From the NCBI GenBank assembly GCA_028284585.1, contig JANQRK010000001.1:1-64000 (forward strand): a stretch of DNA of 64,000 bases, given 5' to 3'. The translations under genes and the position numbers were made by a program. Under the pieces are notes generated by a model. It was not told the DNA's origin, did not search any database, and saw only the letters and a list, made by a program, of their open reading frames with translations. The DNA comes from Chromatiales bacterium. GTDB taxonomy: Bacteria; Pseudomonadota; Gammaproteobacteria; Chromatiales; Chromatiaceae. Shown here piece after piece: positions 46,868-56,500 of the stretch (position 1 is its first letter; each line of letters opens with the position of its first letter).

Positions 46868-48468
46868 GATCGGGCCAGGCTCGAGGATTGAGCCACCCCG
46901 GGGAGCAGCTCGATGTTGAATTGATAAAGCGCGAGGACCACGCTGAAGGTCAGCAATAATCCGCTCAAGGTTAGAACAAAGCTCACGTTGCGGACCTTCC
47001 GAGCACGGATCTGATCAGAGGTCCACACCATATTCACACTACCCAGTACCGGCAGCCCAAGCGTGTCGTTAAGAATTTGGCGTTCGTCGAAGGTCGGCCT
47101 GAACTGAGACATCAAAAAGGCCACCCCGAACCCGATGGCCAGTCCAGCAAGCATGACTGCAGCACTGAGCAAGACACGGTTCGGCCCAGTGGGAACTGAT
47201 GCCGCGCGCGGTGGATCGACGACACGAAAGCGGACATTGTCCGACGTGCTATCCGCTTTACGTCCGAGTAGCGCCGACTCCAACCTAGCTTCCAACACTT
47301 TATGGTTCTTTTTCACGATCTCATAAGCGCTTTGTAGGTCTCGCCGCTCGGCCTCCAAAGCCAGCACCTTGTCTACCGAGTCTTCGAGCTCTGCGACCTG
47401 AGCCTCATGCACTTCCAAAAGCCGCTGCTTGGCCGCCACATCGGTCTGAAGCCCCGCCATTGTCAATCGCATCTGCTGATGCACAGGGTTTCGATCAACG
47501 CTGAAAGGCACAGCCTCGCCTGTCGATGCATTCCGTTTTGCTTCTGCGATCATCTGAGCGCGCTGAGCGCGCAAATTTGCGAGTGATTGCCGAGATTGCG
47601 CGACGTCAGGATGTCGGTCCGTATACTTGATTTTCAGCTCGTCAAGTCGCAGCTCCATCGCCTGAATGCGCCGATCGATATCGCCGGTCACCACAACCAT
47701 CTCGGCTTCCGGCAATGGGCCCAGCCCGAAACTTGGCTCTTCACCCTCGACTTGGCGGCGTGTTGCCTCAAGGCGTTCTTTCAGTAACGAAAGCTCAAGC
47801 TTCGCAGCAGCAATCTTTTCTTTGCCCACACGGATACGATCGTAGTATCCACCAGAACCTTCCGGTAAGAAGTCGAGGTTGCGCTGCTTGAATCTTGTCA
47901 ACTCGTTTTCGAGCTCGCGCATACGGCGCTCGTATTCCGCCTTTTGCTGCTCGAGAAACTTGGTTGCCGAATCCTGGTCCTTGCGCACATCCCCCAGATT
48001 CGTCTCCATGAAGATCGTTAGCAGAGATTTTACGACCAGCTTCGCATGTTCCGCAGAGTCCGCCGTAAACGAAATCGTGTAGAGATTCTCGCGCTCCGTT
48101 CCGAGCAACTGGATGCGCTTCTTGAGACCCTCCACAATGGCATCCCGCTCTGCATCGGTATTCGCCTTTAGGTCGAGATCGGTCATGCGCATGACCTTTT
48201 CCATATTCGGTCGACTCAGCAGCGTGCGGGTCATTAGAAAGATCGTCTGTCGAGTATCGGCCGTATTGATCGCGATCCCTTTCAGCAAAGGGCGCAGCAC
48301 CGAACTGGTATCGACATAAACCCGCGCCGATGCTTTGTACTCATCGGGCAGCTTGGCGACGATGGACCAACCGACCACGCTAATCGCCCAGGCGATGCCG
48401 AGCATCCACCAGCGAAATCGCCAGGTCCCCCTGGCATACCTCAGTAAGAGGACAACTAGATCATGCAC
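46864..48468 (-). CDS. XrtA-system chain-length determinant protein
   Basis: 534 residues of the Wzz/GumC class. The first membrane helix is at about 20-38 (WMLGIAWAISVVGWSIVA). A long periplasmic part with coiled coil (about 170-410, ending in LEARLESALLGRK) follows. Two further helices lie in LSAAVMLAGLAIGFGVAFL (about 435) and near the C-terminus. It partners the kinase encoded next to set chain length and bridge to the export channel. It lies 13 bases after the export lipoprotein gene. Confidence 0.93.
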   Translation of the reverse strand: MHDLVVLLLRYARGTWRFRWWMLGIAWAISVVGWSIVAKLPDEYKASARVYVDTSSVLRPLLKGIAINTADTRQTIFLMTRTLLSRPNMEKVMRMTDLDLKANTDAERDAIVEGLKKRIQLLGTERENLYTISFTADSAEHAKLVVKSLLTIFMETNLGDVRKDQDSATKFLEQQKAEYERRMRELENELTRFKQRNLDFLPEGSGGYYDRIRVGKEKIAAAKLELSLLKERLEATRRQVEGEEPSFGLGPLPEAEMVVVTGDIDRRIQAMELRLDELKIKYTDRHPDVAQSRQSLANLRAQRAQMIAEAKRNASTGEAVPFSVDRNPVHQQMRLTMAGLQTDVAAKQRLLEVHEAQVAELEDSVDKVLALEAERRDLQSAYEIVKKNHKVLEARLESALLGRKADSTSDNVRFRVVDPPRAASVPTGPNRVLLSAAVMLAGLAIGFGVAFLMSQFRPTFDERQILNDTLGLPVLGSVNMVWTSDQIRARKVRNVSFVLTLSGLLLTFSVVLALYQFNIELLPGVAQSSSLARS

Positions 48469-48481
48469 GTTTCGGCCTCTT

Positions 48482-49123
48482 CTAGAACCAAGCTTCCGGA
48501 ACGATAACTACATCACCAGGACGCATGTCGACGTTCGCCGAGATATCGCCGTCGCGGATCAGGTCATCGAGCCTGACACGGAATTCCTCTTGGTTTCCAT
48601 CGACCAAGCGTACCAAGATGGCATTGTTGCCGTCTGCGAACTGGGTCAGCCCACCGCTTTGAATCATCACGTCAAGTAGCGTCATCGAGTCGCGATACAA
48701 CAGCGATTGCGGTTGTGCCGCCTCGCCGAGGACCCTGATCTGCTCTCGGTAGGTCCCCACGAACCCATCGACAATCACCGTGACCAATGGATCACGCAAA
48801 TAGGTTGAAAGCTCGGCCTCGAGATCTCTCGCGAGTTCAGCGGGCGTCTTTCCAGCCGCCGGGATCTCTTCAAGCAAGGGGGCGGACAATAGGCCGTCAG
48901 GGCGAACTGGTACCGAGGTGCTCACCTCAGGGTTGCGCCAGACGAAGATCTGCACATTATCACCTGGCGCGATGCGATATCTCGTGGAGTGTTGGGCATC
49001 GCCGCTCGCTGTCGGCAGCTCTGAGCGCGCTTCTTTCTGCCAGGCACACCCGGCTTGCAGTAGCCCTGCCGTGAGGACGCCCAGCACCAGGGCATGGCGC
49101 GCCGCTGTAAGGAGATTTCCCAT
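48482..49123 (-). CDS. Polysaccharide export outer-membrane lipoprotein
   Basis: 213 residues from the ATG at 49123 (MGNLLTAARHALVLGVLTAG). A lipoprotein signal ends in the lipobox LLQAGC (Cys26). The Wza/poly-export domain begins YRIAPGDNVQIFVWRNPEVS, followed by SLBB-like segments (IRVLGEAAQPQSLLYRDSMTLLDVM). It is the first gene of the XrtA operon. The longer open frame lacks a signal peptide at its start and is not preferred. Confidence 0.93.
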   Translation of the reverse strand: MGNLLTAARHALVLGVLTAGLLQAGCAWQKEARSELPTASGDAQHSTRYRIAPGDNVQIFVWRNPEVSTSVPVRPDGLLSAPLLEEIPAAGKTPAELARDLEAELSTYLRDPLVTVIVDGFVGTYREQIRVLGEAAQPQSLLYRDSMTLLDVMIQSGGLTQFADGNNAILVRLVDGNQEEFRVRLDDLIRDGDISANVDMRPGDVVIVPEAWF

Positions 49124-49310
49124 AACTATCCTCTCTGTTCGTGGTCGCAGTCCGTCGAACGGCCGTAGCACCGCCCTTGACAGCCCCGCAAGTGTACTGA
49201 AAATCCCTCAAAAAAGCTTGCTGCGCAACAGCTTGCGGCGGTGATATGTAAATTTTTTTGACAGAGAATTCTTCCTGCCAGGCGGTCCAGTGCCATTTTA
49301 AGCGAAGTCA

Positions 49311-49316
49311 TATAAT
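49311..49316 (+). promoter_or_regulatory. Candidate -10 box in the cysZ/XrtA divergent gap
   Basis: An exact TATAAT lies 34 bases before the cysZ-like ATG in the 226-base gap between the divergent XrtA operon and this gene. No convincing -35 is found at 16-18 bases. An exact TTGACA at 49258-49263 is too far away to pair with it. No promoter for the XrtA operon could be placed with confidence. Confidence 0.3.
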
Positions 49317-49349
49317 CCGCCCGCCCAGCAACCACACTTATTATTTTTC

Positions 49350-50072
49350 ATGCGCGCCATACTCAACGGCTTTTCGCTACCCTTCCGGGGTCTAGGCCTA
49401 CTCATCAAGCCCGGCCTGCGCCGCTACGTCGCCGTACCCTTGTTCTTGAATGTTGTGATCTTTGCCGGCCTCGCCTACCTGGCTGGCAGCTACTTCGATG
49501 CCTTTATGGACCGCTGGCTCCCTACCCAGGACTGGCTGGCGTTCTTGCGTTGGCTCCTGTGGGTGCTGTTTGCGAGTACGTACGCCTTGGCGGCATTCTA
49601 TGGCTTTACACTGCTCGCCAACCTTATAGGGGCCCCCTTCAACGCTATGTTAGCGGCACGCGTGGAGGAAAAATTAACCGGCCGTGCTCCCATCGAGGCC
49701 CATCAGTCGCTACTTCGGGCCATCGGACCTGCGCTAGGCGCCGAGCTGGGCAAGATCTGGTATTTCGTGAGCCGCGCGCTGCCTTTGCTGGTGTTGTTTT
49801 TCATTCCAGGCCTCAATGTGCTCGTATCCCTGGGCTGGCTGGTGTTTGGCTTCTGGTTCCTGGCGATTGAGTACACCGACTATCCACTGAGCAATCATGG
49901 GCTAAGCGCGCGCGAGCAGCGCGCATGGCTGCGCAACATGCGTACCAAATCACTGGCGTTCGGCGCCGGGACCAGCCTTCTAATGGTGATCCCCGTAATT
50001 CAGCTCGCCGCTATGCCGGCGGCGGTCGCGGCGGCAACGCGGTTTTGGGTAGAGGATGGGCTATCCGCATGA
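49350..50072 (+). CDS. cysZ: CysZ/EI24-like membrane protein
   Basis: 240 residues with four to six membrane segments. The start MRAILNGFSLPFRGLGLLIKPGLRRYVAVPL and the later EYTDYPLSNHGLSAREQR fit the EI24/CysZ family. CysZ imports sulfate in E. coli, a role that would suit a sulfur-metabolising bacterium, but other family members are uncharacterised. It stands alone and is divergent from the XrtA operon. Confidence 0.8.
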   Translation: MRAILNGFSLPFRGLGLLIKPGLRRYVAVPLFLNVVIFAGLAYLAGSYFDAFMDRWLPTQDWLAFLRWLLWVLFASTYALAAFYGFTLLANLIGAPFNAMLAARVEEKLTGRAPIEAHQSLLRAIGPALGAELGKIWYFVSRALPLLVLFFIPGLNVLVSLGWLVFGFWFLAIEYTDYPLSNHGLSAREQRAWLRNMRTKSLAFGAGTSLLMVIPVIQLAAMPAAVAAATRFWVEDGLSA

Positions 50073-50106
50073 GCCTGCCGGTTAACCAGCGGAAGATCAT
50101 AACGGA

Positions 50107-51279
50107 TTAGCCGCCGGCGCGGAGAAATCCGCGCAAGCGCTCGACGCCCACTGCGAGGCGGTCCAGCGCGGTCGTGTAGGCGAACCGAACATGGTGGTCG
50201 GCTCGGTGGGTTCCAAAGTCAGACCCAGGAGTGATCGCCACGCCTGTCTGCGCGAGCAGCTGTTGTGCGAACCTGTCACTGTTGTCAGTGAAGGCTGCCG
50301 CATCCACATACAGGTAGAATGCCCCGCGTGGCCTTTCGCCGACCCCGAATCCGAGCTGTTGAAGCGCGTCATAGAGAAAATCTCGACGCTCCCAAAAGGC
50401 GGTGCGTCGTGCCTCGAGTATCTCCAGACTGGTCTCACCCAATGCCGCCACGGCGGCGTGCTGGGCAGCGGTCGGTGCCGCGAGGAAAAGGTTTTGTGCC
50501 AGCCTCTCGATCGGTTCAACCATGGCCTTGGGCGCGACTAGCCACCCGACCCGCCAACCCGTCATCCCAAAAAACTTGGAAAAACTGTTGATCACAATCA
50601 GATCATCACCGCTGAGTGCACACGCGGTCTCAGGCGGACGCTCATATTGCAGACCCTGATAAATCTCATCGCAAATGAGCAGCCTGTCGTTGCTTTGACG
50701 CAGCCGGATGAGGAGATCCCGTAGCAGGTGGTTCTCGATCGAATGGCCCGTCGGGTTTGCCGGAGAGGCGAGCATCAGCGCCCTTACGTCCTCAGTCAGC
50801 GACTCCTCCAGTGAACGGGGTGTCACCGCGTAACCATTTTCCACCGAAACTGGGAGTGTGGTAGCCCGCCCACCAAACAGACTGATTAGGTGCCTGTTGC
50901 AGGGATAGCCAGGGTCGGTAATCAGTACCCTATCGCCGGGGTCGATCGATGCCCCAAGCGCCAACTGCAAGGCCCCTGAAGCACCAGGGGTGACCAAGAT
51001 CCGCGCTGGATCAACGGCAACCCCAAAACGATCCTGATAATGCCCGGCGATCGCCTCGCGCAAGGCGGACAATCCAGCGGCGGGGGTGTAGTGCGTGAGC
51101 CCGGCGCGCTGCGCCGCGATGGCGGCATCGATGACCGGCTGCGGGGAAACAAAGTCAGGTTCACCAATCTCCATGTGGACGATGTCGCGCCCGGCCGCCT
51201 CCATCGCCTTGGCCTGCGCCATGATCTCCATTACGCGAAATGGTGCGATTTCGCGCATGCGCAGAGCGCTTCGAGTCAC
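50107..51279 (-). CDS. PLP-dependent class I/II aminotransferase
   Basis: 390 residues. The PLP lysine lies in VINSFSKFFGMTGWRVGWLV. Other fold-type I motifs are MEIGEPDFVSPQPV, ASPANPTGHSIE and LICDEIYQGLQYE. The ending VRFAYTTALDRLAVGVERL is usual. Substrate specificity (aspartate, alanine or N-succinyl-amino acids) is not clear from the sequence. It follows cbbY on the opposite side by 11 bases. Confidence 0.9.
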   Translation of the reverse strand: MTRSALRMREIAPFRVMEIMAQAKAMEAAGRDIVHMEIGEPDFVSPQPVIDAAIAAQRAGLTHYTPAAGLSALREAIAGHYQDRFGVAVDPARILVTPGASGALQLALGASIDPGDRVLITDPGYPCNRHLISLFGGRATTLPVSVENGYAVTPRSLEESLTEDVRALMLASPANPTGHSIENHLLRDLLIRLRQSNDRLLICDEIYQGLQYERPPETACALSGDDLIVINSFSKFFGMTGWRVGWLVAPKAMVEPIERLAQNLFLAAPTAAQHAAVAALGETSLEILEARRTAFWERRDFLYDALQQLGFGVGERPRGAFYLYVDAAAFTDNSDRFAQQLLAQTGVAITPGSDFGTHRADHHVRFAYTTALDRLAVGVERLRGFLRAGG

Positions 51280-51290
51280 CGCACGATGCC

Positions 51291-52055
51291 CTAAGCGCCC
51301 ACGAGGCTTTGCAGGTAGGCTAGATCCACGACGCCGCCGTTAGGTGCGGATCCAGCGATCGCCTGCGCTGGGGCACTGCCTTCGCCTAGGGTATCGAGCA
51401 CTACCGATGCCCCAGAAAAGTCCTGCTCGACGGTGTAGGGGTTGACTGTTACCAAGACGCGATCGATCCCCGCATCAACTGCCGATCTTACGCCGTTCTC
51501 TGAATCCTCGAAGGCGATGACCGCGTCTGCGCTGAGTCCCATTTGCTCCAACACCCATTGGTAGATGTCTGGTGCTGGCTTCTTTTCAGGCACGATGTCA
51601 CCGGCGCCGATCACCTCGAACCACTCCAACGCGCCGGGCGGTAGCGTGCTGTGGACCAATGCGTTGACGTTCTGCGGAGTGGTCGTGGTCGCGATCGCCA
51701 TCCGCATGCCCGCGGCGCGGGCCTCCAGCAGCAAGCGTTCAACCCCTGGACGCAGGGGTATCGCCCCGTCGTGCAGCATCCTCACATAGTGTTTCGTCTT
51801 GCTCTTATGTAATCCGGCGATCATCCCGTCTAAATCAAACGGCCGGCGGAAATCGGGATCATACGTGTCGATAAAGTGCTTTATCCGCTCCTTGCCCCCA
51901 GTCACGCTCAATAGTTTGCCATAGCAATCGACCGACCATTGCCAATCTAGACGAGCCTCGTCGAAGGCCAGATTGAAGGCCACGCGGTGACCGTCGCGCT
52001 CGGTGTCGGCCAGTGTTCCATCGACGTCAAAAATCAGTGCTTCAAGCTTCGCCAC
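51291..52055 (-). CDS. cbbY: CbbY-type HAD phosphatase
   Basis: 254 residues. HAD motif I is FDVDGTLADTERDGHRVAFN, motif II is in MAIATTTTPQN, and the Lys/Asp motifs are in VPEKKPAPDIYQWVL and VIAFEDSENGVRSA. The cap segment WQWSVDCYGKLLSVTGGKERIKHFI is typical of CbbY, which removes the RuBisCO inhibitor xylulose-1,5-bisphosphate. This hints at a Calvin cycle, although no other cbb gene is nearby. Confidence 0.88.
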   Translation of the reverse strand: MAKLEALIFDVDGTLADTERDGHRVAFNLAFDEARLDWQWSVDCYGKLLSVTGGKERIKHFIDTYDPDFRRPFDLDGMIAGLHKSKTKHYVRMLHDGAIPLRPGVERLLLEARAAGMRMAIATTTTPQNVNALVHSTLPPGALEWFEVIGAGDIVPEKKPAPDIYQWVLEQMGLSADAVIAFEDSENGVRSAVDAGIDRVLVTVNPYTVEQDFSGASVVLDTLGEGSAPAQAIAGSAPNGGVVDLAYLQSLVGA

Positions 52056-52156
52056 TACATACTCCCGATCAAAGAAACCCCGAGCTTAACCAAAAAGCCC
52101 GCGAAATTGCCCTCGCGCCGCGTGGATGTTAGCGTTCGCGTTTGCCGTAGGGACTC

Positions 52157-52597
52157 GTGAACATGCGCGACGACTCCGCTGAACCGTCACAACACAAGGA
52201 CTTCGTGCCCTACGAGGCTCGCAAGGGTGAGCCTTATATGAGCCCGGATCAACAGGCGCATTTCCGTGCCATCCTGGACGCTTGGCGACAAGAGCTCATG
52301 GAGGAGGTCGATCGGACCGTCGACCATATGAAACTCGATACCGTGCACTGCCCCGATCCTAACGATCGCGCCTCGCAGGAGTCGGACATCGGCCTCGAGC
52401 TGCGTGCCCGAGAACGCGAGGGGCGGCTGCTGACCAAAATCAACAAGACCTTGAAAAAGATCGACGAGCATGACTACGGCTACTGCGAATCCTGTGGTGT
52501 GGAGATCGGTATCCGCCGCCTCGAGGCCAGACCCACTGCCGATCTCTGCATCGACTGCAAGACGCGACAGGAAGAGCTCGAGCGCCTACAAGGCTGA
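52157..52597 (+). CDS. dksA: RNA polymerase-binding factor DksA
   Basis: 146 residues. The coiled coil carries the tip acidic residues in DPNDRASQESDIGLELR. The zinc finger is CESCGVEIGIRRLEARPTADLCIDCK with four cysteines. DksA works with ppGpp to tune rRNA and amino-acid promoters. It is 18 bases upstream of gluQRS, the common dksA-gluQ arrangement. Confidence 0.97.
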   Translation: MNMRDDSAEPSQHKDFVPYEARKGEPYMSPDQQAHFRAILDAWRQELMEEVDRTVDHMKLDTVHCPDPNDRASQESDIGLELRAREREGRLLTKINKTLKKIDEHDYGYCESCGVEIGIRRLEARPTADLCIDCKTRQEELERLQG

Positions 52598-52615
52598 TCG
52601 GCCGGGCGTCGTTTA

Positions 52616-53527
52616 GTGTCCGCAGCCGTCTATCGCGGGCGATTTGCACCTTCACCGACCGGGCCTCTACATTTCGGATCATTGGTTGCCGCAGTGGCCA
52701 GCTATGCCGACGCACGGCAGCACTCGGGGACCTGGTTGGTTCGTATCGAGGATGTCGACGAAACCCGCACGCAATCAGGCGCCGAGCGGCACATCCTCGA
52801 TGCCTTGCGATGCTTCGGCATGCAAGCAGACGAATCACCCATCCGGCAGAGTGACCGTAAAGCCCTTTACGATGAGGCGATTGAGCAGCTGCGCAAACGC
52901 GATCTCGTCTTTGCTTGCACCTGCAGCCGCAAGCGCATCGCCGCCATCGCGCGACCAGGGAAGCAGGGTCTCGTTTATCCAGGCAGCTGCCGATCTCTGG
53001 TAACGCCACCCAGTGCACAGGCTGCGCTGCGCCTCAAGGTCGATCATCGCATGATGTCGTTTCACGACCGGGTCATCGGAGAGATCCGTCAAGACCTGGC
53101 CAGTGACGTCGGTGACTTTGTGATTCGCCGAATGGATGGATTTACCGCCTACCAACTGGCCGTCGTGGTCGATGACCAGGCACAGGGCATCACTGATATA
53201 GTGCGCGGCGCCGACCTGCTGTGGTCGACGCCGCGCCAGATCTATTTACAACGACTGCTGGGTTTCAGGACACCTCGTTACGCTCATATCCCCTTGGTGA
53301 TCGATCGAGAAGGCCGCAAACTCAGTAAGCGCGACCAGGCCCACCCAGTCGACCCGGCCAACCCGATGCCGGCGCTACGCGCTGCCTGGCGCCATCTTCA
53401 ATCATCGGCCGTACCCGAAGGCATCACCGACCCGGAGACATTTTGGCGTTGGACCGGTGCACACTGGCAGACCCAACATATCCCGAAAGACGGCGATCGC
53501 CACCTGGAGAACGCCCACGAGCCCTGA
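52616..53527 (+). CDS. gluQ: Glutamyl-Q tRNA(Asp) synthetase
   Basis: 303 residues from a GTG at 52616. The class I signature is RFAPSPTGPLHFGSLVAA (HFGS in place of HIGH). A zinc-binding part (CTCSRKR, then YPGSCR) follows, then the KMSKS-like KLSKRDQ. The anticodon-binding domain of full GluRS is missing, as expected. It loads glutamate onto queuosine of tRNA-Asp. It is convergent with the RTX gene, 32 bases from its stop. Confidence 0.94.
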   Translation: MSAAVYRGRFAPSPTGPLHFGSLVAAVASYADARQHSGTWLVRIEDVDETRTQSGAERHILDALRCFGMQADESPIRQSDRKALYDEAIEQLRKRDLVFACTCSRKRIAAIARPGKQGLVYPGSCRSLVTPPSAQAALRLKVDHRMMSFHDRVIGEIRQDLASDVGDFVIRRMDGFTAYQLAVVVDDQAQGITDIVRGADLLWSTPRQIYLQRLLGFRTPRYAHIPLVIDREGRKLSKRDQAHPVDPANPMPALRAAWRHLQSSAVPEGITDPETFWRWTGAHWQTQHIPKDGDRHLENAHEP

Positions 53528-53559
53528 TGTAGCGAAGCGATGCGAACTTGACGCCGCAG

Positions 53560-56500
53560 TCAAACCTGCAACGGGCTGGCAGCTTGCCAGTGTGCAGACA
53601 CGATGGCCGCATAGGCCTCTTGCTCGGGCGGCGTCAGATCGACCGTCGCGGAGGAACCCACGCCGAATCCCGCTACCGCGCTGATCAACTGTTCTACACG
53701 ATCCGCGGTGATATGGTCTCCGTCGCCGTCCACGATGCTATCCAGCCGCGTCTCGGGGTCCGCATACCAGCCGCTCATACGAACTCGATCCTGGCTGCCG
53801 ATCACCCGGGCCAACAAATCATTGCCGGCTTGTGAGAACCAGATGGCCTCGGCATCAATTCCCTCGGCGAAGCGCAGCATGTCGTGGTCTTCGGGCACGG
53901 CGCCATCGACCTTATTGTGTATTCGGTCGCTGCCATCGCCCAGATCGAACCGGTAGGTGTCACTGCCGGCGCCGCCATCGAGCAAATCATTGCCAGCACC
54001 GCCGGAGAGCAGATCGTCGCCGTTACCGCCATATAGGCGATCGCCGCCCTCATCGCCAAACAGCCGGTCACCACCGTCGCGCCCGATCAGTCGATCATCG
54101 CCGGCCTGGCCTCGCAGCAAGTTATCGCCAGTATTGCCGTACAAGCGGTTGGCATCCGCGTTTCCGACGCCAGCAAGATCCAGGTCACCCTGCAGGAACA
54201 AGTACTCGAGATCGGCCGTAAGGCCGAAGTCGGTGGTGCTGTATACGCGGTCTAAACCCGCTTCCGGCCCCTCGATCACGTGATCCGACGCGACATCGAC
54301 ATAGTAGCGATCGTCACCCAAGCCACCGCTTAGCTCGTCGCTACCTGTGCCGCCATTGAGTACATCGTTACCCTCTCCGCCAAACAACAGATCATCGCCA
54401 TCGCGACCGAGCAATCGATCGTTGCCGCCCAGACCGTACAAGAGGTTTGCGCCGCTGTTGCCGTACAAACGATTCGCCGACATGTTGCCTGTACCGGTCA
54501 GATCCAGGTTGCCTCTGAGGACGAGATCCTCGAAATCGGCCGCGAGGGTGAAATCGATGTCGCTGTAGACCCGGTCGGATCCTTCGTCGGCTTGCTCGAT
54601 CAGGCTATCCGCCAGGTTGTCAACGAAGTAGCGATCATTCCCAGGTCCCCCGCTCATCTGATCGGCGCCGGCCTGCCCATTGAGCAAGTCCCGACCGCTG
54701 CTGCCCGACAGGAGGTCGTCGCCGGCGCCGCCATACAGGCGATCATCACCGACATCGCCATCCAGCCAGTCTATCCCCGCACCACCGTATAGGCGGTCTT
54801 GGCCTTCGCCACCCGCCAAATTATCCGCGCCGGCACTTCCCCTGAGGACATCGTTGGCGCTGCCCCCGACTGCGAAGCCAGTGTCCAGCACCTGCAGGTC
54901 GACGCCGACATCAGCGCGCGCACCGCTGGGGTCGGTCGCCGATATCGACAAGCGGTAAGCTCCGGCGTCGCCGTCCACTGCGCCGATGGAGACCGTCCGC
55001 TGTGATGCGTCGAACTGAACCCACTCGGGTACTGGCCCTGGCGTCGCTGATTCGAGCGAGTACTGCAACGAATCTCCATCGGGATCGAAAAAAAGTTCCG
55101 CTGGTAGATCCAGCTCCAGCGGCCGACCTTCATGGACGGTCCAGCTCAGCGGCCCTGCCGTTACGATGGGCACCCGATTATCGGCCATTAGACTGTCCAA
55201 TACCTCGGGGGCGAGTTGTGCACCGGAATCGAAGGCATAGTGGGCCACACGGCCTGGCGCCGCCCCGCCATCAAAGATCAAAGTGTCATCATGTGAGTAG
55301 GTCACATGGAGATCCGAGCCGACCTGCTCGATCTGCAGGTCACGCACACCAATTCCAGGGCCGAAACGAAGTACGCTGGCGCCCTCATCATCTTCGATCC
55401 GATCAGGACGGTCCGCGTCGGAGCTGTCGCCACGTGCAAACACATAGGTGTCGACGCCTTGTCCACCCAATAGACGGTCACCGCCAGACCCACCAGTGAG
55501 GACATCGTCACCAGCACCGCCAAACAGGTCATCATTACCGGCCAAGCCCATCAACTGGTCATCGCCCTCGCCGCCGAATAGTCCCTGTGAGCTGGAGCCA
55601 GACTCGCTACCCGAAGAGCCAATCAGCGTATCGTCGCCCGCAAGACCGTGCAGGCCGATCCGCGAGTCCGGGTTCTCGCGACCGATCTCAATTCGGTTGT
55701 CGAGCGCATTCCCACGCAGGTTGAGCGTATCTGCACCGAACCACTGATCAGTCGCGTACTCATAGCGCAGGTTTTCGACGTGGTCTGGCAGCCCGGAGCC
55801 AATAGAGAAGCGATCGCCATGCAATACCAGCGTGTCCACACCGCCGTCGGCCTGTTCGACAATAGTCCCCAGCTCATAGATGAAGTAGGGCTGCCACAGC
55901 TCATAGGTATCATTGCCAGAGCCGCCCGCAAGTTCATAGATCGGACGACTGCCGTCCGACGACCTGGTATAGGCAAACATCCGATCGTCACCATTACCAC
56001 CGCTGATCCGGAAACTGCCTTGCAAATAATCGTCACCATCACCGCCATCGATCACGTCGAGCCCACCATATCCAAGGATGTGATCATCGCCGGCACCGCC
56101 ACTCAGCTGATTCGCGGCACTGTTGCCCCGGATATAATTGGCCGCTGAATTGCCTGTGGCGGCGAGCGGGGCGGCACCTTCTAGCTGCAGGGCCTCGACA
56201 TGCTCGGGAAGCGTGTAGTCGACCGAGGACTCGACCCAGTCGTAGCCAGCGTTTTCTGCCTCGATGACGAGATCACCGGGGTCGTGGACGATGTAGTGAT
56301 CGTAACCTGTACCACCCGACAACTGATCGGCCCCGAGACCACCGTCTAGCCGGTCACGTCCCGCACCGCCAAAAAGCCGATCATCACCTGCCAGGCCGCG
56401 GAGATTGTCCCGCCCGGAGCTGCCTTGCAGATCATCGGCCGCGGCTGAACCTTGGACGTCGATTTCTGGGGCATTCACAGCGGCTGACAAGCCATAGAAA

